From Microbacterium azadirachtae (GTDB lineage Bacteria; Actinomycetota; Actinomycetes; Actinomycetales; Microbacteriaceae), in assembly GCF_000956505.1 (NCBI RefSeq), contig NZ_JYIX01000038.1, positions 124,001 to 188,000 on the forward strand: a stretch of DNA of 64,000 nucleotides, read 5' to 3'. Under the pieces are notes generated by a model. That model searched no databases, was not told the origin of the DNA, and worked only from the letters and a program-made list of their open reading frames with translations. Positions 55,765 through 64,000 of the stretch are shown one piece after another (the first letter of the stretch is position 1; each line of letters starts with the position of its first letter). Position numbers and translations under genes: made by a program.

Positions 55765-56274
55765 TTAGCCTCCGACGAACCCGGTGGCCCCGGCCTGATG
55801 GCCTTCGGCCTCGCACGCAGCGGCCAGTGCCAGCGACGCCTTGCCCCAGGCGACACTCGTGGGATCCTGCGTCGACGCGGAAGTGCTCATCGGGGGATGG
55901 ACTTGCTTCAGCGCCGCCAATGCCGTGGCAACCGGCCCGTCACCGACGGATGGTGCTCGTCCAATGACGCGAAAGGCAAGGTCGTACCAGCCGGTCCGCT
56001 CCTGAGGGCCGATCGCATTGTGGTAGAAGGAATAGTCGGTGTTGTGCAGAATCGTCAGCATGTCCGAGTAGGTGTCGCAGGTCACCTTGTCGGTCGCCGC
56101 GGCAGGCGCCGTCCGATCGGGGGAGGGGGTCATGTCTTTGGAGGACGACTTCACAGAGGGCGTCGCGTCCGATTGGGCGGTTCCTGCCGAGCAACCCGAG
56201 ATCCCCAGGAGCACAAGAACGGCTCCCGCAGTGGCCAGAATGTGTGAAGGGATCCTTGTTCGCTCCGCTGTCAT
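55765..56274 (-). CDS. Putative lipoprotein
   Basis: 169-aa secreted protein with signal HILATAGAVLVLLGISGC (lipobox ISGC, Cys28), a Ser/Thr/Ala-rich linker (~30-60) and a helical domain with TCDTYSDMLTILHNTDYSFY near 65-84 and ASLALAAACEAEGH near the end; two cysteines could bridge. Family not recognised. On the - strand TAAAGT (56281-56286) ends 6 nt before ATG 56274, so it is probably leaderless. Confidence 0.7.
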   Translation of the reverse strand: MTAERTRIPSHILATAGAVLVLLGISGCSAGTAQSDATPSVKSSSKDMTPSPDRTAPAAATDKVTCDTYSDMLTILHNTDYSFYHNAIGPQERTGWYDLAFRVIGRAPSVGDGPVATALAALKQVHPPMSTSASTQDPTSVAWGKASLALAAACEAEGHQAGATGFVGG

Positions 56275-56280
56275 GTGCTC

Positions 56281-56286
56281 ACTTTA
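56281..56286 (-). promoter_or_regulatory. -10 box of the lipoprotein gene at 56274
   Basis: On the - strand TAAAGT ends 6 nt before the start codon. Confidence 0.45.
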
Positions 56287-56388
56287 AGCGCCCATTGCTG
56301 GGTTCAAGCAAGTGGTCTTCTCACGGGAAGTTCACGCGCGTTTACCGGATGAGGAATCCAACGCTCGGATGGCACCTGGCTAGCCAGT

Positions 56389-57060
56389 TTAGTCAGTGGG
56401 TTGCGAGCTTCTCGGACCGTACTGTGTGAGTAGCGATGCAGCATCGGTTGCCGTCCCGCGGGTCGGGAAGAACTCGAGTTGATTGGCGTATGGCGGCGTC
56501 GGCTCGTTCAGATCGATATGAAGCACACCGCTCTTGAGTTGGAGACCGACACCCACGCTTTTCGTTGCGGGCCCGATCATCTTGATACGAGACCAGGGGA
56601 TGAGCCCGAAATCAGTCAGACCGCCTCGTAGCAGCGCTCGCACATGAATCCCTTCGGAGTCCGCCGTGATCGCCACCTCTAGGCCACGTCCACGGGGACC
56701 GGGCACCTCCTGCGTGAGGAACGGCGGCGATTCGATCCGGCTCGAATAACCGATGACTGTCGCGCCGGAGATCCCAGCCTCAGCGACCCCTCGCCATCCT
56801 GCGGCGCGACGACGCGACGCGACTATGAGGGCGAGGCCGACGATCAGGACGACAGTTCCTGCGGCCGCGATGAGGAGAGCCATCCAGTCAAGATGCACGC
56901 CCTCCTTCTCTACATAGTTGACCCTCAGGAGGAACCCAAGCATTAGCGCAATGAACGCGAGAGCATGGACGGCGACAAGACTGCGTGCGTTGCGTCGACG
57001 TGTCTTCTCGGCAGGGTCCGAAATGCCGGTTTGGGTGCCAGCGGGTTTCGTCATTGCCAT
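56389..57060 (-). CDS. Membrane protein with PH-like domain
   Basis: 223-aa protein: cytoplasmic N terminus (PAEKTRRRNAR), two transmembrane helices (~28-45 and ~60-82), then a beta-rich domain (GLEVAITADSEGIHVRALLR, LIPWSRIKMIGPATKSVGVG, LHIDLNEPTPPYANQLEFF) like the PH-type domain of the protein at 52039. ATG 57060 overlaps the region of the previous stop; TTG 57078 and ATG 57054 are alternatives. It is the third gene of a - strand cluster whose first gene is broken. Confidence 0.68.
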   Translation of the reverse strand: MAMTKPAGTQTGISDPAEKTRRRNARSLVAVHALAFIALMLGFLLRVNYVEKEGVHLDWMALLIAAAGTVVLIVGLALIVASRRRAAGWRGVAEAGISGATVIGYSSRIESPPFLTQEVPGPRGRGLEVAITADSEGIHVRALLRGGLTDFGLIPWSRIKMIGPATKSVGVGLQLKSGVLHIDLNEPTPPYANQLEFFPTRGTATDAASLLTQYGPRSSQPTD

Positions 57061-57065
57061 TCCAT

Positions 57066-57260
57066 TCAAGCGATCCAATGTTTGCGCAGCAGCATCTGCC
57101 GGGCTGCCTTGTCTCCGGAAAGGTCAATGAGCTGCAGCAACTGCGCGCTCTCCGCATCGGTCGCGCTGGTGAACCATGACCAGGACGGAGCAACAAGCGC
57201 ACGACGGTCTGCGAGACCGGCACGGTAGCAAGCGAGCGCGTAAAGCCATTCCGGGCTCAT
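57066..57260 (-). CDS. Small hypothetical protein
   Basis: 64-aa helical protein (SPEWLYALACYRAGLADRRA, then DAESAQLLQLIDLSGDKAAR) of unknown family. ATG 57260 has CGAGGTGA five nt upstream and overlaps the stop of the preceding, amber-interrupted gene (ATGA), so its translation was probably coupled to that gene. It ends just before the PH-like gene. Confidence 0.6.
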   Translation of the reverse strand: MSPEWLYALACYRAGLADRRALVAPSWSWFTSATDAESAQLLQLIDLSGDKAARQMLLRKHWIA

Positions 57261-57625
57261 GAGTCACCTCGTTTGAGCCATTCACGATCGAACGTCGAGC
57301 TCATTCGGGAGTCGGCCGGTCTATTCCAGTCTGGGGAGGCAGTGACCTCTGAGGAGGAAATAGCCGATGGATCCGCCACGACCCAGCCGAATCGCTCCTG
57401 GAAATCGTCGAAGCACTTGCGGCAGACCCAGGTGTACTCGTCGTCGGCCGTGAGCTATGCCTCGGTGAAGTGAGCCTGGCCGCTCGAGCCGTCTGAGATC
57501 TCCGTCCAGCAGAAGTCGCAGTGGTCGTGATCCCAGCCCGGGCGATATGGGGTCCAACAGGCAAAACGAAGAGCTCGGCGAGCAAGGTAAGACTCCTGCC
57601 CGGTCAACCGCCAGCCCTCAGCCAC
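57257..57625 (-). pseudogene. Zinc-finger-type small protein gene broken by TAG
   Basis: From GTG 57625 the frame reads GWRLTGQESYLARRALRF and WDHDHCDFCWTEISDG, then meets an in-frame TAG at 57455-57457 (codon 57), and continues DDEYTWVCRKCFDDFQERFGW to a TGA at 57257. The DHDHCxFCW half and the WVCxxCFxDFxxxFxW half are both conserved parts of one widespread ~100-aa family with two CxxC pairs (Cys36/39 and Cys68/71); relatives usually have Tyr or another residue at the stop. A single base change (TAC or TAT to TAG) explains it. Function of the family is unknown. The last base overlap with the 64-aa gene is intact, so the break looks recent. Confidence 0.75.
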
Positions 57626-57713
57626 GGGCTCAGACTACGCGGAAGGCGCCTGATCTGGCCCCTGGACGGGGCTGGCATCGCCCGGGCAGATAGTGGTCGC
57701 GTCGGCCGGTGAG

Positions 57714-57727
57714 TGAGAGCGCTCACG
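57714..57727. promoter_or_regulatory. LacI-family-like operator
   Basis: TGAGAGCGCTCACG centres on GAGCGCTC and is close to the TGGGAGCGCTCCCA type of site used by LacI-family sugar repressors (CebR-like) in actinobacteria. No sugar gene is adjacent. Confidence 0.4.
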
Positions 57728-57762
57728 TGGCCTGGATCTCGGTCAGGTACTCCAAAGGTTCC

Positions 57763-57779
57763 GCGCAAACTGTTTGCGC
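57763..57779. promoter_or_regulatory. Perfect 17-bp operator-like palindrome
   Basis: GCGCAAACTGTTTGCGC has perfect 8-bp arms around one T. The form AAAC-n-GTTT inside GC flanks is typical for LacI- or GntR-family sites. It lies 35 bp from the first palindrome and 138 bp upstream of the broken gene on the - strand. Confidence 0.45.
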
Positions 57780-57964
57780 CCGCCATAACCCCGCAAGTCG
57801 TGCCCGGAAACACCAGTTCAGCGAGAATCCCGGAAACGCCTGCGGAGAGCATCACAGCCATCGACCGCCACTCGGCCCCCTCCAAGCCGACCTGCTTCCG
57901 GACCACACAAGGGGAGTCGCACCGAGTGTCGTATTCGCACCTACCGGGATAGGCCACCCCTGAA

Positions 57965-57976
57965 CTGACATAATGT
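57965..57976. repeat. CTGACATAATGT copy 1
   Basis: Direct repeat of a 12-mer also found at 58274-58285. Here it extends into CTGAcaTAATgtcgATTATCAG, a 22-bp interrupted dyad, and contains GACATaATGTC. Such sites resemble recombinase core sites, but none has been demonstrated. Confidence 0.45.
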
Positions 57977-58273
57977 CGATTATCAGCGATACCGTCCGGG
58001 TTGCGCAGGCTCCAGCGAACTATGCAGATCACGCTGTGCTGCCCGCTGTGGGCGCTTCCAGAGAACCGTGTCGCAGTGCACGCCTACGAAGATGATGCGC
58101 CGACAACAAGACGCCAGATGAAGTTCAGCTGTTCGAGTTCTCGCCCCAGAGACGCCTGGATGACGACCTGGCAGAACCACGCCCGCTAGCTCATGCCGAA
58201 GACCGAGATCGCGTCGTCGCCCGGATGGACTCCTCCCTAGGAGGTACTCCAGGCGGACGCCAGAACGGGAGTG

Positions 58274-58285
58274 CTGACATAATGT
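58274..58285. repeat. CTGACATAATGT copy 2
   Basis: Same 12-mer and orientation as at 57965, 309 bp away. The bases after it differ (AGCCCTCTCC), so only the core is shared. Confidence 0.45.
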
Positions 58286-58313
58286 AGCCCTCTCCGTTAT
58301 CGCGCGCCGTCGG

Positions 58314-59132
58314 TCACGCCGAGGTGGCCCGCTGCCGTGCAGCCTCGTAGAGCATGAGCGTGGCCGCGTTCGAGGCGTTCAGCGAACTCGCCGACCCGCT
58401 CATCGGCACCCGGACCATCACATCTGCCGCGTCGCGCCAGCCGCGCGCCAACCCTGTCGTCTCGTTGCCGATCAGCACCAGCGAGGGCTGAGTGAAGTCG
58501 TAGTCCCACACGTCCACGTCGCCGTGCTCGTCTGTCGCGACCAGCGTGAGCGGCGTCCCCTGTGCGCGCACCTGGTGCACCCAGTCGAAGACCGGGCCTC
58601 CCGAAGCCGTCCTGATGACAGGCGTGGCGAACAGTGAGCCGGTCGAGGCGCGCACTGACTTCGGATCATACGGATCCGCCGCGTGTCCGGAGACGATAAG
58701 GCCGTGCCCGCCGAGTGCATCCATCGAGCGCAGGATCGATCCGATGTTGCCGGGCTGCGTCGGTCGGTCGAAGACCATCCCCAGGAAGTCTTGCGGCACC
58801 GGGATCCGCGACAGCTCGTCGTCGGGCATCGCCACCACGGCGATGATCTCGGTGGCGCCCTCATCCTTGTCCGCGAGCTCGGCGAGCAGCGCGGGGCTCA
58901 TCGCGATCGTCTCCGGGGCCTGCTGGAGCACCTCACGAGCCCAGGGCGACAGCGACCGCTCTGCGTCGTGGATCACGGTGAGGATCGTCCAGCCGTGCTC
59001 GATCGCTTGCGAGATCGGACGCACGCCCTGCACGACGAAGCGACGCTCGCGCAAGCGGTGGTTGCGGTTGCGCGTCAGTGCCTCGAGCAGCTGGAACCGC
59101 GAATTGCGCGTAGAGATCCGAAGGTCTGCCAT
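58314..59132 (-). CDS. TrmH/SpoU-family RNA 2'-O-methyltransferase
   Basis: 272-aa knotted methyltransferase. An N-terminal substrate domain (~1-100, ISTRNSRFQLLEALTRNRNH, RFVVQGVRPISQAIEHGW) precedes the SPOUT domain with motif 1 DRPTQPGNIGSILRSMDALG near 123-142, motif 2 LVLIGNETTGLARGW near 224 and motif 3 VPMSGSASSLNASNAATLML near 245-264. It methylates ribose in tRNA or rRNA using SAM; the exact target is unknown. It follows the UvrA-like gene by 10 nt with GGGGAG upstream, so the two form an operon. Confidence 0.9.
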   Translation of the reverse strand: MADLRISTRNSRFQLLEALTRNRNHRLRERRFVVQGVRPISQAIEHGWTILTVIHDAERSLSPWAREVLQQAPETIAMSPALLAELADKDEGATEIIAVVAMPDDELSRIPVPQDFLGMVFDRPTQPGNIGSILRSMDALGGHGLIVSGHAADPYDPKSVRASTGSLFATPVIRTASGGPVFDWVHQVRAQGTPLTLVATDEHGDVDVWDYDFTQPSLVLIGNETTGLARGWRDAADVMVRVPMSGSASSLNASNAATLMLYEAARQRATSA

Positions 59133-59142
59133 TGTCTCCCCT

Positions 59143-61503
<2,361 letters not shown>

Positions 61504-61587
61504 GCTGCTCCGTATCGTGCGGGCGGAAGGGTGCGGGACAAAAGAATAGCGGTGCCCGCCGACGCACCGGCGGGCACCGCGGACGGG

Positions 61588-61998
61588 TCAGGCGACCTGC
61601 TGCAGACGGATCATGTTGCCCGCCGGATCGCGGAACGCGCAGTCGCGGATCCCGTAGGGCTGGTCGATCGGCTCCTGCACGACGTCTGCGCCGCGTGCCT
61701 CGATCTCGGCGAACGCGGCATCCACGTTCTCGGTGGCGAGCACCACGCCGCCGAAGCTGCCCTTCGCCATGAGCTCCAGAATCGTGCGCCGCTCATCGTC
61801 GTTGATGCCGGGATCCACTGCGGGCGGCGTGAGCACGATGGAGGTGTCGGGCTGATTCACCGGCCCGACCGTGAGCCACCGCATCTGCTGGTAGCCGACG
61901 TCCTTGCGGAGCTCCCATCCGAGCACATCGCGATAGAAGCGGAGCGACTCCTCCGCGTCGGTGTGCGGAAGGAAGCTGGCGTTGATCATGATGTCCAT
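61588..61998 (-). CDS. VOC family protein
   Basis: 136-aa glyoxalase-fold protein: NASFLPHTDAEESLRFYRDV near 6-25 and GWELRKD form the first half; GGVVLATENVDAAFAEIEAR near 82-101 and GIRDCAFRDPAGNMIRLQQ the second. Similar proteins are annotated as lactoylglutathione-lyase relatives, but the substrate is unknown. It follows the AraC regulator by a few bases, so it is probably regulated with it. ATG 61998 or GTG 62007 may be the start. Confidence 0.83.
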   Translation of the reverse strand: MDIMINASFLPHTDAEESLRFYRDVLGWELRKDVGYQQMRWLTVGPVNQPDTSIVLTPPAVDPGINDDERRTILELMAKGSFGGVVLATENVDAAFAEIEARGADVVQEPIDQPYGIRDCAFRDPAGNMIRLQQVA

Positions 61999-62008
61999 GC
62001 GGCTCACG

Positions 62009-62446
62009 CTACGCCGGAGGCTCCTGCGGGGCTTCTCGATTCCTGATCGGTCTCGTCGCCTGCTTCTCGATCCACGACGGGATGCCGGGACCCAACCCGG
62101 GATCGGCGCGATACCGGCTCGGTGAGACGCCGACGAGCTCCGAGAAGCGCGTGCTGAACGTGCCCAGCGACTGGAAGCCCACGGCGAAGCACGCCTCCGT
62201 CACGGAGACGTCCCCCCTGCGCAGCAGGGCCATCGCGCGCTCGATCCTGCGCGTCATCAGATAGGAATACGGAGGTTCGCCGTACACGAGCTTGAACTGC
62301 CGGCTGAGGTGCCCGGCGGACATGTGCACGCCCGCCGCCAGCGCCTCGACATCGAGCGGTTGCGCGTACTCGCGATCGATCCGATCGCGCACCTTCCGGA
62401 GTGCCGCGAGATCGCGCAGGCGATCGTCATCGGCGGCCGAGCTCAT
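62009..62446 (-). CDS. AraC-family regulator, DNA-binding domain only
   Basis: 145-aa protein that is almost entirely the AraC double helix-turn-helix: DREYAQPLDVEALAAGVHMS near 23-42 with HLSRQFKLVYGEPPYSYLMT, and the second motif VTEACFAVGFQSLGTFSTRF near 81-100 followed by VGVSPSRYR. There is no ligand-binding domain, so it may be a constitutive or stress-linked activator of the MarA/SoxS size. It is cotranscribed with the VOC gene. ATG 62446 has GAGGATCGGGGG upstream. Confidence 0.88.
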   Translation of the reverse strand: MSSAADDDRLRDLAALRKVRDRIDREYAQPLDVEALAAGVHMSAGHLSRQFKLVYGEPPYSYLMTRRIERAMALLRRGDVSVTEACFAVGFQSLGTFSTRFSELVGVSPSRYRADPGLGPGIPSWIEKQATRPIRNREAPQEPPA

Positions 62447-62568
62447 CCCCCGATCCTCGCACGAGGGACCAGGACACGGGCGCTCGCCGTTCCGAACGCT
62501 CGCGCTGCCGCCGCTGTACAGTGAGGGCATCCCCAACTCCCAGGGATTACTCAGAAAGGGCCATCCTC

Positions 62569-63153
62569 ATGTCCGAAGCAGTTGCCGGAGCGAAGAGCCT
62601 CGTGAAGTCGCTTCGAGTGTTCCTCGCCGTCTCGGGTGTCATCGCCCTCATCGCGGGCCTCGTCATGCTGGTGTGGCCGGTCAAGACCGCCTTCGTCCTC
62701 ACCGGCATCATCGCCGCCTATCTGATCGTCGCCGGCGTCGTGTATGTCGGACTCGGCATCTTCAGCGCCGGGAAGTCCGGATGGGCCCGTCTGGCTCACA
62801 TCCTGCTCGGCGTGCTGTACATCGTCGCCGGCGTCATCGCCTTCACGAACATCCAGACCGCCGCGATCGCGTTCGCCCTCGTGACCGTGATCTTCATCGG
62901 CGTGAGCTGGATCTTCGACGGCGTCGTCTCGCTCACCCTCATGGGCAACGACGGCTCGAAGACGTGGACGCTGCTGTACGCGCTGCTCAGCATCATCGCC
63001 GGCATCGCCGTGATCAGCCTCGGCCTCGCCGCCGTGCCGTTCTTCTGGCTGTTCCTCGCGATCTCCCTCGTCGTGCTCGGCATCGCGCAGATCATCCGCG
63101 CGATCACGATCGGCAAGGACGCGAAGGCCGCAGCCACGGCCGCCGGCCTCTGA
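62569..63153 (+). CDS. HdeD/DUF308-like membrane protein
   Basis: 194-aa protein with about six transmembrane helices in three similar pairs (ALIAGLVMLVWPVKTAFVL, AGVIAFTNIQTAAIAFALV, AGIAVISLGLAAVPFFWLF), the repeat pattern of HdeD/DUF308. E. coli HdeD protects against acid at high cell density; the role here is unknown. ATG 62569 has AGAAAGG upstream, and TACAGT at 62517-62522 is a probable -10 box with a ~40-nt leader. Ends at a strong bidirectional hairpin. Confidence 0.85.
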   Translation: MSEAVAGAKSLVKSLRVFLAVSGVIALIAGLVMLVWPVKTAFVLTGIIAAYLIVAGVVYVGLGIFSAGKSGWARLAHILLGVLYIVAGVIAFTNIQTAAIAFALVTVIFIGVSWIFDGVVSLTLMGNDGSKTWTLLYALLSIIAGIAVISLGLAAVPFFWLFLAISLVVLGIAQIIRAITIGKDAKAAATAAGL

Positions 63154-63169
63154 CCCGAGCGCACGCCGC

Positions 63170-63217
63170 ACACGAGAAAGCGGCCCGGAGCTCAGGCTCC
63201 GGACCGCTTTCCCGTGT
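63170..63217. terminator. Bidirectional terminator
   Basis: ACACGAGAAAGCGGCCCGGAG pairs in two blocks with CTCCGGACCGCTTTCCCGTGT (63170-63217) with two mismatches. It separates the converging HdeD-like and SDR genes and has an A/T tract on both strands. Confidence 0.85.
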
Positions 63218-63229
63218 CTTCGGGGGGCG

Positions 63230-63994
63230 CTACTCCCCGACGAATCCGCTCACGTCGCCGATGAGCCGCGTGTGGTCCGCCGGAACGGGCTCGACAGCGG
63301 CCTGCGCCACCTCGGCCGCGAACTCCGCGACGTTGTACAGCCGACCTGCCGACTCACGACGCTGCGAGATCGCGCCGGGGTTGGCCCGCTCCAGCAGCGT
63401 GGCAGTGATGGTGCCCTCGATCATGTCGCCGGAGACGACGACGAACTCGACGCCCTGCTCCTCGATCGATGGGATCAGTTCGCGCAGGGCGTCCTCGCCC
63501 GCACGCTTGGAGAGCGCGACAGGCTCGTACTCCGGCATGGTCGGCGTGGTGCGGATGAAGTGGGCCTGGTGGCTCGTGACGAACACGATGCGGCCGCCCT
63601 CGCGCAGCAGCGGGAGCGCCGTCTGCAGCACGCTGACCTGGGCGTCGCGGTTGAGGCGCAGGGCATAGTCCTCACCCATGTTCGACTCCATGCCGCCGGA
63701 GGCGTTGAGCACCAGGACGTCCAGGCCGCCGAACTCCGCCTTCACCGCGTCGAACATCTCGGCCACCGACGCCGGATCCGTCAGATCGGCGCCGACCACG
63801 AGCGCACGGCGACCAAGCGCACGCACCTCGTTCGCGAGCTTCTCGGCGCGAGGGGCCTTGTTGCGGAAGTTGATGACGACATCGGCGCCGGCCTCGGCGA
63901 AGTACCGGATCGTGTCGGCTCCGATCCCGCGGGAGGATCCGGTGACGAGGGCGACCTTGCCGGTCAGTGATTCGGCGGGAAGGATCTGAGACAC
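63230..63994 (-). CDS. Atypical short-chain dehydrogenase/reductase
   Basis: 254-aa SDR fold protein. The cofactor loop TGSSRGIG near 18-25 with VINFRNKAPR suggests NADP(H) use. NASGG (~97) replaces NNAG, and VTSHQAHF carries the usual Ser. The YxxxK site is altered: PEYEPVALSKRAGED keeps the Lys, but the residue four before it is Val; the nearest Tyr is seven before it. It may use that Tyr, lack catalysis, or bind nucleotide only. GTG 63994 is 6 nt from the window end, so a longer N terminus cannot be excluded. Confidence 0.82.
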   Translation of the reverse strand: MSQILPAESLTGKVALVTGSSRGIGADTIRYFAEAGADVVINFRNKAPRAEKLANEVRALGRRALVVGADLTDPASVAEMFDAVKAEFGGLDVLVLNASGGMESNMGEDYALRLNRDAQVSVLQTALPLLREGGRIVFVTSHQAHFIRTTPTMPEYEPVALSKRAGEDALRELIPSIEEQGVEFVVVSGDMIEGTITATLLERANPGAISQRRESAGRLYNVAEFAAEVAQAAVEPVPADHTRLIGDVSGFVGE

Positions 63995-64000
63995 GGAGAC

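Larger units (their letters stand above)
57626..58313. other. 688-bp stretch without a convincing gene
   Basis: No frame on either strand has good codon pattern, a ribosome site and family resemblance together. It is visibly richer in A/T than the flanking core. It holds two operator-like palindromes (57714-57727, 57763-57779), two copies of CTGACATAATGT (57965, 58274) and a CCTCC-cta-GGAGG dyad (58232-58244). One + strand frame upstream of 58285 (EVQLFEFSPQRRLDDDLAEP, ending SADIM) may be the end of a lost gene. It looks like a deletion scar or old mobile-element site. Confidence 0.45.

Noticed and set aside
57455..57457. TAG read as an amino acid (programmed readthrough or pyrrolysine)
   Set aside because: No readthrough context or pyrrolysine machinery is visible; a point mutation is simpler.
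57604..58032. A 142-codon - strand frame in the gene-free region
   Set aside because: No ribosome site, codon pattern or known motif; it overlaps the start of the broken gene and the operator palindromes.

Overview
The window is high-GC actinobacterial DNA with dense, often overlapping genes. Gene order (carB-pyrF-IHF/gmk-rpoZ-metK-priA-fmt-rsmB-rpe and hisI-trpCBA-lgt-gltBD-pyk), GTG/TTG starts, an ANTAR regulator of PdtaR type and many leaderless-type promoters fit Microbacteriaceae, most probably Microbacterium or a close relative. The genus call is inference from protein resemblance and synteny; no search was run.

Region 1 (1-25.2 kb) is core metabolism on the + strand: end of carB, pyrF, an IHF-guanylate kinase fusion, rpoZ, metK, priA, fmt, rsmB, rpe, hisE-hisG-hisF-hisI, a Trp-associated membrane protein, a small HGxxPAAW-type membrane protein, trpC-trpB-trpA, lgt, gltB-gltD and pyk. 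Most junctions are ATGA/GTGA or one-base overlaps, so translation is probably coupled. Two genes often found in this layout, coaBC (between rpoZ and metK) and trpE (after hisI), are not here.

Region 2 (25.2-33.4 kb) holds tRNA-Leu(CAA), a PdtaR-like response regulator, an acetyltransferase, a hotdog thioesterase, polA, a DUF885 metallohydrolase, a luciferase-like monooxygenase and an SGNH hydrolase. Region 3 (33.4-42.9 kb), mostly on the - strand, has a polar amino-acid ABC transporter, a DUF985 cupin, an ATZ/TRZ-type deaminase and a divergent adenosylhomocysteinase-like protein. The last two overlap by ATGA and have lost the adenine-recognition residues of true SAH hydrolase, suggesting a deaminate-then-hydrolyse route for SAH or a related thioether nucleoside. 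RibD-like, DUF2127, SUMF1-fold, lipoprotein hydrolase and methyltransferase genes follow.

Region 4 (42.9-53.9 kb) is a mosaic of small genes: GNAT proteins, MmcQ/YjbR, a cold-shock gene with a long leader and strong terminator, an APH-type kinase, methyltransferase, VOC protein, a short archaeal/eukaryotic-type prolyl-tRNA synthetase, a CmtR-like metal sensor with its cation exporter, and an ECF sigma locus with an overlapping membrane protein.

Region 5 (53.9-58.3 kb) is the accessory part: lipoproteins, short hypotheticals, a gene broken by an amber codon, and about 690 bp without a gene but with two perfect or near-perfect operator-like palindromes and a repeated 12-mer. It looks like an eroded or deleted locus. 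Region 6 (58.3-64 kb) has a UvrA-like ABC ATPase followed by a TrmH-type methyltransferase, an AraC regulator with a VOC protein, an HdeD-like membrane protein and an atypical SDR protein.

A recurring feature is a TANNNT-type -10 box ending 6-8 nt before the start codon with no Shine-Dalgarno sequence. I used it to choose several starts.
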